A stretch of DNA of 64,000 nt from Ga0077555 sp963741565. Its GTDB lineage: Bacteria > Pseudomonadota > Alphaproteobacteria > Rhizobiales > Hyphomicrobiaceae. The notes below the pieces were generated by a model. The model had not been told where the DNA came from, searched no databases, and saw only the letters and a program-made list of their open reading frames with translations. The position numbers and the translations under genes are program-made. This document shows, in pieces, positions 53,178-62,139 of the stretch. Positions within the stretch are counted from its first letter, which is position 1. Each line of letters opens with the position of its first letter. Location: the NCBI GenBank assembly GCA_963741565.1, contig CAVUIK010000019.1:176503-240502 (forward strand), given 5' to 3'.

Positions 53178-54896
53178 ATGCACGACACGGTCATCAAAGG
53201 CGGCACCATCGTCGATGGATCGGGCAAGCCAGGCTACACCGGCGACGTGGCGTTCGACGGCGGCAAGATCGCCCAGGTCGGCGGCAAGGCGGGACCCGGC
53301 AAGCGCGAGATCGACGCCAAGGGGCTGATGGTCACGCCCGGCTGGGTCGATGTTCACACCCACTATGACGGCCAGGCGACCTGGGACAGCGAGCTCGCGC
53401 CCTCGTCCTGGCACGGCGTCACAACCGTGCTGATGGGCAATTGCGGCGTCGGGTTCGCGCCGGTGCGCCGGAACAAGGCGGATCATTCCGACCTGATCGG
53501 CATGATGGAATCGATCGAGGAAATTCCCGGCGTCGCGCTCGCCGATGGCCTGAAGTGGAACTGGGAAACCTTTCCGGAATACCTGGATGCGCTGGAGCAG
53601 AAGCCGCGCTCGATCGATGTCGGCGCACAAATTCCGCACCATCCGCTGCGCGTTTATGTGATGGGCGAGCGCGCCGTCCGCCGCGAGCCGGCGACCGCCG
53701 ACGATATCCAGACGATGCGCGACGCGGTGCGCCAGGGCCTCGAAGCCGGCGCGTTCGGCTTCACGACGTCGCGCACCAACTCGCACAAGACGCCGACCGG
53801 CGAGATGGTGCCGGGTCGCTTCTCGGAGACAGACGAGTTGCTCGGCATCGGCTCGGCCTTCAAGGGCCTGAAGCACGGCGCGTTCGGCATGAACAGCGAC
53901 TTCGACGACGAGGCCGAGGAATTCGCGTGGATGACGAAGTTCAGCAAGGACACCGGCCGCCCGGCCTGGTTCCTGCTGACCGATCAGCCGAACGATACGA
54001 CGCGCTGGCGGCGGATGCTGGATGGCGTGCACGCGGCGCGCAAGCAGGGCGCCATGGTCACCGCACAGATCGCGGGCCGGCCCGTCGGCGTCCTGCTCGG
54101 CATCGATACCGCGCTGAACCCGTTCTCGATCCGCCCGAGCTATCAGGCGCTGCTGAAACTGCCGATCGCGGAACGCATGAAGCGGATCAAGGATCCCGCG
54201 TTCCGCGCCAAGGTTCTGGCCGAGAAACCGACGCCAGAGCTGCTGCGCCCGCTGTCGCAGTTCCGCCAGTACATCGTGACGGGCTGGGACCGGATGTTCC
54301 CGCTGACCGATCCGCCGAACTACGAGCCGGAGAAGAAGGACAGCATCGCTGGCATGGCCGCGCGTTCGAACTGCACGCCGGACGAGGTCGCCTACGACTA
54401 TCTCGCCGGTGGCGCGGACCGTTTCCTGTTCTTCCCCGTGGTCGGATACAATCAGGACAATCTCGGGGTCATCCAGACGATGCTGGAGGACGACACCACG
54501 CTGCTGGGCTTGTCCGACGGTGGCGCACATTGCTCGTCGATCATCGACGCCAGCGTGCCGACCTGGATGCTGATGCACTGGGCGCGCGATCGCAGCCGCG
54601 GGCCCCGCCTGCCCGTGGAGCGGATGGTGCAGCGACAGACCAGCGAGACCGCCGGCTTCTTCGGCATGCGGGATCGCGGGTTGCTCAAGGAAGGTCTGAA
54701 GGCGGACGTGAACGTGATCGATTATCAGGGCCTCAGGCTGCACGTGCCTGAGATCCGCTACGACCTGCCGATGAATGGCCGCCGCCTCGTGCAGCGCGTC
54801 GATGGCTACAAGCATACGTTCGTTTCGGGTGTGTCGACCTTCGAAAACGGCGCCTATACGGGCGCGACGGCCGGCAAACTGGTCCGCGCCGGCTAA
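53178..54896 (+). CDS. N-acyl-D-amino-acid deacylase-type amidohydrolase
   Basis: This is a 572-residue amidohydrolase of the D-aminoacylase group. The metal motif is GWVDVHTHYDGQATWD (about residues 54-69), followed by GVTTVLMGNCGVGFAPV, whose cysteine binds metal in D-aminoacylases. LGLSDGGAHCSSIID carries the late aspartate. The ATG follows GGAGCAAACCT. Neighbours suggest that it releases or opens a product of the monooxygenase pathway; the true substrate may not be an amino acid derivative. Confidence 0.88.
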   Translation: MHDTVIKGGTIVDGSGKPGYTGDVAFDGGKIAQVGGKAGPGKREIDAKGLMVTPGWVDVHTHYDGQATWDSELAPSSWHGVTTVLMGNCGVGFAPVRRNKADHSDLIGMMESIEEIPGVALADGLKWNWETFPEYLDALEQKPRSIDVGAQIPHHPLRVYVMGERAVRREPATADDIQTMRDAVRQGLEAGAFGFTTSRTNSHKTPTGEMVPGRFSETDELLGIGSAFKGLKHGAFGMNSDFDDEAEEFAWMTKFSKDTGRPAWFLLTDQPNDTTRWRRMLDGVHAARKQGAMVTAQIAGRPVGVLLGIDTALNPFSIRPSYQALLKLPIAERMKRIKDPAFRAKVLAEKPTPELLRPLSQFRQYIVTGWDRMFPLTDPPNYEPEKKDSIAGMAARSNCTPDEVAYDYLAGGADRFLFFPVVGYNQDNLGVIQTMLEDDTTLLGLSDGGAHCSSIIDASVPTWMLMHWARDRSRGPRLPVERMVQRQTSETAGFFGMRDRGLLKEGLKADVNVIDYQGLRLHVPEIRYDLPMNGRRLVQRVDGYKHTFVSGVSTFENGAYTGATAGKLVRAG

Positions 54897-54963
54897 GGCG
54901 TGGCTGATCGGCTTTGAGCGGCGCCGCACGTCCCGTGTGGCGCCGCTTTGCGTTCCCGTGCGC

Positions 54964-55975
54964 TCAGCCGGTGATCGGGCGGCGGCCCATCGGCGGATGC
55001 CGGCTCCAGATCAGGCCGGGCGTCGCGGGGTGGCCGGTGGCGACCAGGCTGTCGGCGAATGTTTCGTCCTCGGCGGTGAACGTGTGCTTCAAGGCGCCGA
55101 GGTAGGCGGTCCATTGCTCGAGCGTGCGCGGGCCGGCGATGACGCTCGTCACCGTTCGATTGTTGAGCACCCACAACACCGCGAAATCGACCGGCGTCAT
55201 ACCGCGCTTGGCCGTATGCGTGCGGATCGCCTCGACCACCTGGAACGTCTGCGGGCTGAAATCACGGGTGAGGATGCTGGCATCGCCGCGGGCGGCACGG
55301 CTGTCGTTCGGCGGCGGCGCGCCTTCTCTGTATTTTCCGGTGAGTGCGCCGCGCGCCAGCGGCGAGAACGGCGCGACGCCGATGCCATAATGCGCGCAGG
55401 CCGGCAGGTAGTCGTTCTCGGCCATGGCGCATGGCGATATTGTACATCGGTTGCGCGATCACCGGCGGCGGCGTGCCGGTCTTGTCGCAAAGCCGCATGA
55501 TCTCGCCGATCTCCCAGCCGTAGTGGTTGGAAAATCCCCAGTAGCTGGCCTTGCCGCTGGCGACGATGTCACGCATCGCCTCGACGCTTTCGATCAACGG
55601 CGTCTCGCGGTCCCGGTGGTGCATGTAATAGATATCGACATAGTCGGTGCCGAGCCGCTTGAGGCTGGCATCGATAGCGGAAAGCATCCACTTGCGCGAG
55701 AGGCCCTGTTTGCGATGCGGGGGGCCGTCCTGCTGGCCGACCTTGGTGGCGAGCACCCAGGTATCGCGATCTTTCGCAATGAGCTTTCCGACCATGCTTT
55801 CGGCGGCGCCGCTGTTGTAGGCGTCGGCGGTGTCGATGAAATTGACTTTCGCTTCGCGCGCGGACCCGATCACATGAGCAGCCGTCGCCTCGTCCATGCC
55901 GGCGCCAAAGTCCATCGTGCCGAGACAGAGGCGCGAGACGCGGAGCCCGCTCCGGCCGAGAGTGCTGTAGTCCAT
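54964..55975 (-). pseudogene. Aldo/keto reductase interrupted by a frameshift
   Basis: From the ATG at 55975 (AAAGGTCATCAC before it) the frame encodes the first 180 residues of an aldo/keto reductase: RVSRLCLGTMDFG, NFIDTADAYNSGAAE with the catalytic Asp and Tyr, LATKVG with the catalytic Lys, and the YYMHHRD histidine. After PVIAQPMYNIAMR (about 55430) the frame breaks. The adjoining frame resumes with AENDYLPACAHYGIGVAPFS and runs to 54964 through RTLEQWTAYLGALK. One extra C in CGCCATGGCC explains it. Both parts remain conserved, so the lesion is recent or an assembly error. Confidence 0.85.
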
Positions 55976-56120
55976 GTGATGACCTTTCGGGCGTGACGGG
56001 ACGAACGTGTGTGCCGCGACCCTATCCGCCGGCTCGCGCCATGGCCAGCGACGCCGGAGCGACACGCCGGCCGGACCTGGGCTATCGTTGGCCGAGCCCA
56101 AGCCAACGGAGGAATCAATC

Positions 56121-56507
56121 ATGGACATCGAAAACCAACGCGCGCGCGGCCGCAAGCTTCTGGGCGAGGTGATCGGGGCCGACTATCTCGCCCGCCGTGA
56201 TGCCTCGACCAACGACTTCAACCGCCCGCTGCGCCAGTTCTCGGAGACATACGCGTTCGGCGATATCTGGAGCCGGCCCGGCCTGCCGCTGAAAGTGCGC
56301 AGCATGCTCTGCATGGCCATGCTGACGGCGCTCGGCAAGCCCGAAGAGCTCAAGCTCCACGTCAACTCCGCGATCAACAACGGCTGCACGGTCGAGGAGA
56401 TCCAGGAGGTGCTCTACCAGACCGTCGCCTACTGCGGCATTCCCGCGACGATCGAGTCCTTCAAGGTGGCCGAGGCGGTACTGCGCGAGCGCGGGCTGCT
56501 GAAATAG
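56121..56507 (+). CDS. Carboxymuconolactone decarboxylase family protein
   Basis: This is a 128-residue single-domain protein of the CMD/AhpD-like superfamily. Family phrases are FGDIWSRPGLPLKVRSMLCMAMLTALGK, ELKLHVNSAINNGCTVEEIQEVL and TVAYCGIPATIESFKVAEAV, each read in part. It has one Cys in the helix where peroxidase members have CxxC, so decarboxylase-type activity is more likely than AhpD redox activity. GGAGGAATCAATC precedes the ATG. It is divergent from the broken aldo/keto reductase. Confidence 0.9.
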   Translation: MDIENQRARGRKLLGEVIGADYLARRDASTNDFNRPLRQFSETYAFGDIWSRPGLPLKVRSMLCMAMLTALGKPEELKLHVNSAINNGCTVEEIQEVLYQTVAYCGIPATIESFKVAEAVLRERGLLK

Positions 56508-56638
56508 GGCGGATCGCGCTCCGGATGCCATCTGCGGGCCCCACCCACCTTGCATTGGACCGGGTCCATCGGCGGGCAGCCGGGGCGGCTGCGCGCGCTT
56601 GCAATTCCGCTGGGGGGCGCTTATAGCCTCAGGCTTCC

Positions 56639-56730
56639 GGAGACGTGGCCGAGTGGCTGAAGGCGGCGGTTTGCTAAATCGTTGTACCTAGAAATGGGTA
56701 CCGTAGGTTCGAATCCTATCGTCTCCGCCA
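56639..56730 (+). tRNA. tRNA-Ser (anticodon GCT)
   Basis: GGAGACG pairs with CGTCTCC, followed by G and an encoded CCA. The D-arm is GGCCGAGTGGCTGAAGGC, the anticodon loop TTGCTAA gives GCT, and a long variable arm precedes GTAGGTTCGAATCCTAT. It is the insertion site of the island to its right: an integrase in the same orientation begins 210 bp downstream. Confidence 0.96.
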
Positions 56731-56940
56731 AAACCCTTCCCAACATACAACAACTTGCAACACATGCGCGACCGTGTGTCACGCGCAAGATGCTGAATTT
56801 ACAACATAAATTCGCCCACCCTCAGGACATGGGCCGCTCGCAGGTGTTCACACGAACGCGTTGCGCCGCGCTTTTTAAGTGGGCTATATTGTGGGTTAAA
56901 AGTGTCGACCTCTTCGAGTCCTTCGCAGGGATTCACACCC

Positions 56941-58149
56941 ATGTCTGAGAAGCGATCGCACCAGCTCAATCGATTGACGGCACTCGCTGTAGAGAACGCC
57001 AAAGCCGAAGGCTGGTATCCCGATGGCGGCGGTCTCTATCTCGAAGTCAATTCGAATGAAAACAAACGCTGGAAACTTCGCTTGACCGTCACGGGTCGAC
57101 GACGCGATTTCGGACTTGGACCGCTCAACAAAGTGTCGTTGCGACAAGCGCGCGAACGAGCAAGCAGCTATCGCTCCCTTGCCTACGAAGGCAAAGATCC
57201 GACCGAGGGCAAGCGCCTCGCGAAACCCGCCAAGATTGCCCCGACCTTCGAAGTCTGTGCGCGTGCCGTGTACGACCTGCGCCGCGAGACGTGGAGCAAT
57301 GGCAAACACGTCAACCAGTGGATCAATACTCTCATCGATTACGCGTTCCCCAAGATTGGCAAAAAACCGGTCAACACCATTTCAACGCCTCACGTTCTCG
57401 AAGTACTCTCCCCCATATGGACCGCGAAGCCCGAAACCGCCCGCCGCGTGCGTCAACGCATGTCGACGGTACTTGAATGGGCTCGCGCTGCTGGCCATCG
57501 CAGCGGCGACAATCCAATAGACCTCATCGGCGACGCTCTTCCAAAGCACAAGAAGACCGACAAACATCACGCTGCCCTACCGTATGCGGACGTACCCACA
57601 TTCGTCACGAAGCTACAGACCAGCAGCATCGATGTGATGTCGAAACGCGCCTTTGAATTTCTCATCCTCACCGTCGCTCGCACAATTGAGGTGCGTCACG
57701 CTCTGTGGTCGGAAGTCAACTTCGATACAGCATTGTGGACCATTCCCGGACAAGACGAGAAAACCGGCCGACGCATGAAGTCGGGACGCGAGCATGTCGT
57801 CCCGCTCACCAGGCGAACCCTGGCAATTCTTGCTCACGCAAAAACCGAAACGCCGACGAGCGATCTCATCTTTCCCGATCGTGGCGCTGGACGTGCTATG
57901 TCGGAGAACCGCTTCCTGGTCGCGCGTGATGCGCTCGGCTACTCGAAGGACGAGTGCACACCCCACGGGTTCCGTTCGAGCTTCCGCGATTGGGTATCAG
58001 AAGAAACGCAATTCGGTTCCGAAGTCGCTGAAATGGCGCTCGCCCATACCATTAAGAGCAAGACTGAGGCCGCCTATCGACGTGGAACACTGCTCGCGAA
58101 GCGCCGCGAGTTGATGGAAGCATGGGAGACATATCTCTGCAGCAAATGA
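56941..58149 (+). CDS. P4-type site-specific tyrosine integrase (intact)
   Basis: This is a 402-residue integrase that recombines an island with the tRNA-Ser 3' end. The N-terminal arm-binding domain reads EGWYPDGGGLYLEVNS and RRRDFGLGPLNKVS. The core-binding domain has NQWINTLIDYAFPKIGKKPV, and the catalytic domain follows from about residue 205 (HHAALPYADV). Catalytic residues are Arg in LTVARTIEVRHALW, the HxxR in TPHGFRSSFRDW, His in MALAHTIKS and Tyr in EAAYRRG. No frameshift is seen. The ATG at 56941 is preferred to an upstream TTG-type extension. It is close kin to the truncated integrase at 30.4 kb. Confidence 0.95.
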   Translation: MSEKRSHQLNRLTALAVENAKAEGWYPDGGGLYLEVNSNENKRWKLRLTVTGRRRDFGLGPLNKVSLRQARERASSYRSLAYEGKDPTEGKRLAKPAKIAPTFEVCARAVYDLRRETWSNGKHVNQWINTLIDYAFPKIGKKPVNTISTPHVLEVLSPIWTAKPETARRVRQRMSTVLEWARAAGHRSGDNPIDLIGDALPKHKKTDKHHAALPYADVPTFVTKLQTSSIDVMSKRAFEFLILTVARTIEVRHALWSEVNFDTALWTIPGQDEKTGRRMKSGREHVVPLTRRTLAILAHAKTETPTSDLIFPDRGAGRAMSENRFLVARDALGYSKDECTPHGFRSSFRDWVSEETQFGSEVAEMALAHTIKSKTEAAYRRGTLLAKRRELMEAWETYLCSK

Positions 58150-58211
58150 TCCTTTTGCTATCCACAAGTTCGCCCATGTGTTCTTTTGAACACGACGACC
58201 GTTCCTGCGGC

Positions 58212-58243
58212 AAAAAAATGGCCCCACCGTGCGGGCAGGGCCA
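58212..58243 (-). terminator. Rho-independent terminator after the DUF3768 gene
   Basis: On the minus strand TGGCCC pairs with GGGCCA across a loop of about 12 bases and is followed by TTTTTTT (the A-run at 58212-58218). It starts 13 bp after the DUF3768 stop. Confidence 0.8.
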
Positions 58244-58256
58244 AGTGTGAGGGTCC

Positions 58257-58589
58257 TCAGTACTCTTCGGCGAGCATGAGGGTGAGCACGCGTTCCGTCA
58301 TCGTCTCGTCGCTCGGGTCTTCGGCGCCGAGATCGGGATCGCGTTTGTCGAAAGTGTCGATTTTCCAGAACATGCGCTGTCCGCCCAGCTCGAATGCACC
58401 AAAGTCGTGCTCTCCGAACGGGTCATTGTCCTTCGTGAAGTCGGTGAAGGTCATGACGGCTCGGATCGCTGCAGCTTTGATGTCGGGAGCGAGGGCGTCA
58501 ATGCCGGCGGTCATATAGACCTTGCCGCCGGCAAACGTCGTTCGAAACCGATCGTTCAGCTCACGAATGCGCTTTGTCTTGTCGGACAC
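58257..58589 (-). CDS. DUF3768 family protein
   Basis: This 110-residue cytosolic protein is of unknown function. It carries the family pattern IRELNDRFRTTFAGGKVYMT, FTDFTKDNDPFGEHDFGAF, FWKIDTFDKRDPDLG, and the end RVLTLMLAEEY. The GTG at 58589 follows GGAGAGTGCCC. From memory, DUF3768 genes are often found on alphaproteobacterial plasmids and islands, in keeping with its place beside the integrase. A terminator follows. Confidence 0.85.
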   Translation of the reverse strand: MSDKTKRIRELNDRFRTTFAGGKVYMTAGIDALAPDIKAAAIRAVMTFTDFTKDNDPFGEHDFGAFELGGQRMFWKIDTFDKRDPDLGAEDPSDETMTERVLTLMLAEEY

Positions 58590-58953
58590 GGGCACTCTCC
58601 TTCTCGCAAGCGATGTCGGCGGGATGCCGGCACCGCAGCGCAAGCCGGAGAAAATGGTGCGACACGCGATGGATCACCACGCGAGAAGGGATCGCAATTA
58701 TTGCGGCCGTCGATCCGCGGCAATCGCTTCAGGTCGATTACCTTGCGCGGGGTGCGCGGAGCACGAAGAGAATTGTATCAAAGTTGCGGGACTCGATGGC
58801 CCCGCTCGCCAATGAGCGGGCCGCAAATCAAGCAGCTTCACAGTGTGAGAAAGCCGAGCTAGCCCGCTTTCTCACAATAGGTGAGAGGCATCGTGGCCCC
58901 GAAATCAGCGAAGGTTGTTAAGTTTATCCTCCGCCGTTGCCCGGCAAACCGCG
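58590..58953. other. Intergenic region between gene D and DUF3768
   Basis: This 364-bp stretch shows no convincing gene. Its notable contents are two hairpins: 7-bp arms CCCGCTC/GAGCGGG at 58801-58820, and the larger one at 58844-58876. It should also hold the DUF3768 promoter. Confidence 0.4.
58844..58876 (-). terminator. 11-bp hairpin downstream of the A-D gene set
   Basis: TGTGAGAAAGC (58844-58854) and GCTTTCTCACA (58866-58876) are perfect complements with an 11-base loop. The hairpin lies 78 bp past the stop of gene D, at the end of the minus-strand set. There is no U-run, so a terminator role is inferred from position. Confidence 0.45.
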
Positions 58954-59652
58954 CTACCCGTCGAGCAAATTCACAAGCGCCTGCTGCACCTTCCTGACCC
59001 GTCGAACATTTTGAATCCGTACTCTTTTCATTTCATTGGGGCCTATGGGTATATTCAAGATTAGATCCCCGGTGCCGAAGCCGATTAGCCGGTGCAGCAA
59101 GAAGCTGCTAGGCAACAACTCGATATTCATCCCCGCGGTGGGATAAGCATTGTTGATCCCAAATTGACGACGCTCAGTTGCAAAATGAGGCGTGAACCGC
59201 CACGATGATGTGCGGTCGACCAAAAATACTCCAATCGCCCAGACTACCGAAACGCAAATTGCCACGAATGCATAGAAGCCTGCGTTCATGAATACAAGCA
59301 AATGAGATGTAAATTCCACGAATGTCGCCAATGAAAAGGTCCACTCAACAACAATTCCCAATATTATGGCAATTAACAACAGTGCGAAGACCACCATTCC
59401 TCGCGGGCGCAGATGAGTTAAAGTGACGATCAAAACTAGGACGGTCGCAAAAACTATACCCAACCGGGCATCTGGAAAAATATAAACCGCTTTGTGCCCG
59501 CCAATCTTGAAGTCGGTTCCGAGAAAGTAGCTGATCCCCCAGCAAATGATCCCCGCCAGCGACACCGGCCACCAATACAGCAAGTCTGAATGCTCATAAA
59601 TTATGATTTCTCTTGCGTTGGGCGCATTGGCTGCGCCTGCTATATCGGCCAT
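58954..59652 (-). CDS. Gene D: membrane protein with a possible bacterial PH-like domain
   Basis: I do not recognise this 232-residue protein by family. It has about four hydrophobic helices: DLLYWWPVSLAGIICWGISYFL, LGIVFATVLVLIVTL, GMVVFALLLIAIILGIVVEW and FYAFVAICVSVVWAIGVFLV. A soluble C-terminal part of about 80 residues follows. Its IGFGTGDLILNIPIG and NVRRVRKVQQALVNLL resemble the core strand and terminal helix of bacterial PH-type domains, but this is an impression. Base composition is lower in GC than the core genome. It is the last gene of the A-D set. Confidence 0.7.
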   Translation of the reverse strand: MADIAGAANAPNAREIIIYEHSDLLYWWPVSLAGIICWGISYFLGTDFKIGGHKAVYIFPDARLGIVFATVLVLIVTLTHLRPRGMVVFALLLIAIILGIVVEWTFSLATFVEFTSHLLVFMNAGFYAFVAICVSVVWAIGVFLVDRTSSWRFTPHFATERRQFGINNAYPTAGMNIELLPSSFLLHRLIGFGTGDLILNIPIGPNEMKRVRIQNVRRVRKVQQALVNLLDG

Positions 59653-59897
59653 GAAAACCGCTCTCCCACGTCATCCCGACAATACTTTTCTACTGCTCGA
59701 TGGCTCATCAACGTCAGTCAGGCCATGTTTCGATGCCCATCACTGCACAGAAGACTACCGGTGTTAGCGAAAAACAACTTCCAGGATGCCTACACCGATG
59801 GATCCGGAGGAAAAAGGGTGACCGCAATCTCATGGGGTCATTTTGAGCCTCGCTACTGCTTGCTTGATCTGGGGAACAGCCATCGGAAACCCGACAT

Positions 59898-60451
59898 TTA
59901 GCCACTGACGCCGAGGATGCGACCAAAATAGTCCAACACCGCTTTCCCCATAATTATTACCTGAGCTACTAAACCCAGGTACAACATTAAAGCGAATGCC
60001 GTCACGCCAGCAAGCCTCTGTATCCTCAGCAGCAGTGCATTCAATTTATGGAGATCGCCGGCAATTTTTCGCAACATAGCTGTGTTCCGGCAAGTCGCGT
60101 CTGCTTGGACAATCAATGCACTGACCTGAACGACATCAGTTAGGGCTTTTATCCGGTCCTGCGCAATCATAAGCTGCCGCCCGGTATTCTCGATCATATT
60201 GAAGGTTGGGCGCATACCACGATCCGCAAATTGACAATAGCTGATCCAACCTGCGATATTGCCAATCTCCAAGGTGCGCAGTAGCCAGTTGAACTCTCCG
60301 ATATAGTACGTGGCATCGTCGATTGAGTGAGCTAGGTGCCCGGAGCCACCAGGGCCAATCACTTCAAGTGATGCAGCGATATTGATCGGTCGAGTTTCGT
60401 AAGTGGCGTTCAGCGTCCCAATCGCTCATAGAAATACTCTTCCGCCGACAT
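59898..60451 (-). pseudogene. Gene C: putative membrane-anchored protein with an N-terminal frameshift
   Basis: The frame open to 60362 (GTG) lacks a good start. An ATG at 60451, 22 bp after gene B's stop, with a GAGGAC site, begins MSAEEYFYERLG and hits TGA at once in its own frame. The frame used downstream continues TLNATYETRPINIAASLEVI and then runs to 59898. One missing base near 60415 would join them into about 184 residues. The protein has a mainly helical middle and one or two C-terminal hydrophobic segments (AGVTAFALMLYLGLVAQVII). Family unknown. If the GTG at 60362 is used instead, 154 residues result. Confidence 0.55.
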
Positions 60452-60674
60452 TTGTTCGGTGTCCTCGTCAGAATTAATTACTCCTCTTATCCTGATCAGC
60501 CGTTTCCACCGACTTACCAGGTGCTGAGGCCTGGTTGGACCGCGCAGGTGGCACAATATTGTTGCGAAAGTCATCCTGCCTCTGTTGTTTGTCGACGGCC
60601 CATGTCTCTAGCATATCGTCGAGCTCCATCGTCAGCGCTCGAAGATGGAGAGAGGCGTTGCTGATCGTGCCTAG

Positions 60675-61807
60675 GGAACCTCTGAATAGCACGACGTTTG
60701 ACGACGGCAGTCGCGGATTGTCGCGATTTTCAGCTGTTTGAGCGGCTGGCGGGCGTCGATTTGGCTCCGTTCAGCCCGCATTCCCCTTCAAGCGGACGCA
60801 AGTCGGCCGCGGGCGAGATACAGGTTGGCGAGCGCGAGCAGCGCGAACACCTGCGCGCCGTTCTTGGCGATGCCGCGATAGCGAACCTTGCGATAGCCGA
60901 ACTGGCATTTGAGGACGCGAAAGACGTGCTCGACCTTCGCGCGCACTTTGCCGAAGCGGCGGTTGCGAGCGCGCTGGCGCTTCGTCAGATCGCGGCCCGG
61001 TTTCGCTTTCTCCTTCACCGCCCACAGAACGCCGGCGTCTTCCGCCGCGCGCTTCTTCACGTCGCTCGCGTAGCCCTTGTCGCCGTACACCGCCGTGTCG
61101 TCCTCGCGGATCAGATTGTCCATCACCTTGGCATCGTGCACGTTGCCTGTCGTCACGCCCGCCGTGTGAACGAGCCCGCTTTCCGCATCGACGCCGATGT
61201 GCGCCTTCATGCCGAAATACCACTGGTTGCCCTTCTTCGACGACGTCATCTCGGGATCGCGCCGCTGCTCCTTGTTCTTCGTCGAGGGTGACGCCGCGAT
61301 CAGCGTCGCATCCACGATGGTGCCGCCGCGCAGCAGCTCGCCCTTCGCCGCGAGATGCTCGGCAACAGCCGCGAAGATCGCCTTCGTCAGATCGTGACGC
61401 TCGAGCAGATGGCGGAAATTGAGGATCGTCGTCTCGTCGGGGATGGCGTCGCGGCCGAGGTCCAGCCCCGCGAACGCGCGCATCGACTGGATGTCGTAGA
61501 GCGCTTCTTCGGCGCCAGGATCAGACAGGGTGTACCACTGCTGCAGGCAGTAGATGCGCAGCATCGCCGCCAGCGGAAATGGCCGCCGGCCGCCCTGCGG
61601 CCCCATCTTCGGATAATGCGGCTCGATCAACGCTTCGAGCGCGCCCCACGGCACCACAGCGGACATCTCGGCCAGGAACACGTCGCGCTTCGTCCGCTTC
61701 TTCTTGCGCCGCATAGTCGAGCGACGCAAAGCTCAGCTGGTCCATCGCAGCCCCCTCGAATCATTGACACACAGTGTGCCATGATCCCAGGGTTGTTCAG
61801 AGGTTCC
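60675..61807. mobile_element. IS5-family insertion sequence, 1133 bp
   Basis: The ends are imperfect inverted repeats: GGAACCTCTGAATAG from 60675 and GGAACCTCTGAACAA read inward from 61807. The flanks are CTAG (60671-60674) and TTAG (61808-61811). Both fit the YTAR target of the IS5 group, but one base differs between the two copies. The element carries one transposase gene on the minus strand and is inserted in gene B. Confidence 0.88.
60788..61714 (-). CDS. IS5-family DDE transposase
   Basis: About 308 residues are readable. The DDE residues lie in GGTIVDATLIAA, AVYGDKGYAS and RAKVEHVFRVLK, which is the IS5 (DUF4096/transposase_11) pattern. The usual IS5 N-terminus MDQLSFASLDYAAQ is present from 61745 with a GAGGGGG site, but in another frame. 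It meets the main frame at the AAGAAGAAG tract near 61700, so the gene is frameshifted there, relies on slippage, or starts at the in-frame ATG 61714. Transposition competence is uncertain. Confidence 0.85.
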   Translation of the reverse strand: MRRKKKRTKRDVFLAEMSAVVPWGALEALIEPHYPKMGPQGGRRPFPLAAMLRIYCLQQWYTLSDPGAEEALYDIQSMRAFAGLDLGRDAIPDETTILNFRHLLERHDLTKAIFAAVAEHLAAKGELLRGGTIVDATLIAASPSTKNKEQRRDPEMTSSKKGNQWYFGMKAHIGVDAESGLVHTAGVTTGNVHDAKVMDNLIREDDTAVYGDKGYASDVKKRAAEDAGVLWAVKEKAKPGRDLTKRQRARNRRFGKVRAKVEHVFRVLKCQFGYRKVRYRGIAKNGAQVFALLALANLYLARGRLASA

Positions 61808-62139
61808 TTAGGTTCTTGAATGAAATGGCGCGCATCGTTTCAAGGGCGACGAAACGCTCAACAAAGCGTCCAATCTGCTTGCGATGCGGCTCATCTTTGG
61901 TGACAATTCGGAAGCGCTCTGGCGCAACTGGCCTCTTGTGCAATGGCGTCGGATTCTGCATCTCTGTCGTACTAGGAGGTTGCGGCCGCGAACCTAGTGT
62001 GGACATGAGCAACGCGCGCCAATCGAGTATTCCGCAGCCCACCCAGTCCCTACTGCCGGCGTCTTCGACCATTTCCGAAAGAAATGGCCACAGCGACTTG
62101 AGGACCACCTCTGGTTCACCCGCGGAGTGGTCGAATACA

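Larger units (their letters stand above)
60474..62108 (-). pseudogene. Gene B: unknown gene split by an IS5-type element
   Basis: The right part, open from at least 62108 (GTG), ends ETMRAISFKNL just before the insertion sequence. The left part resumes GTISNASLHLRALTMELDDM and stops at 60474. Removing the element and one target copy rejoins them in frame (KNL-GTIS), giving about 167 residues. The frame is open further upstream (LAHGSSSTLGQVDVFDHSAG), overlapping the end of gene A, so the real start may be earlier or the gene may have been fused to A. It has no membrane segment, and its C-terminus is charged. Family unknown. Confidence 0.7.

Noticed and set aside
51317..54929. Long minus-strand frames opposite the monooxygenase and the deacylase
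   Set aside because: Both mirror genes with clear catalytic motifs and show the Arg/Asp-rich composition of GC-rich shadows.
58407..58921. Overlapping plus-strand frames opposite and after DUF3768
   Set aside because: They run antisense to DUF3768 and into a hairpin-bearing gap, with no motif.
59590..59901. A 103-codon plus-strand frame between genes C and D
   Set aside because: No ribosome site and no coherent protein; it overlaps the start of gene D on the other strand. A minus-strand 39-codon hydrophobic frame in the same gap was also too weak to list.
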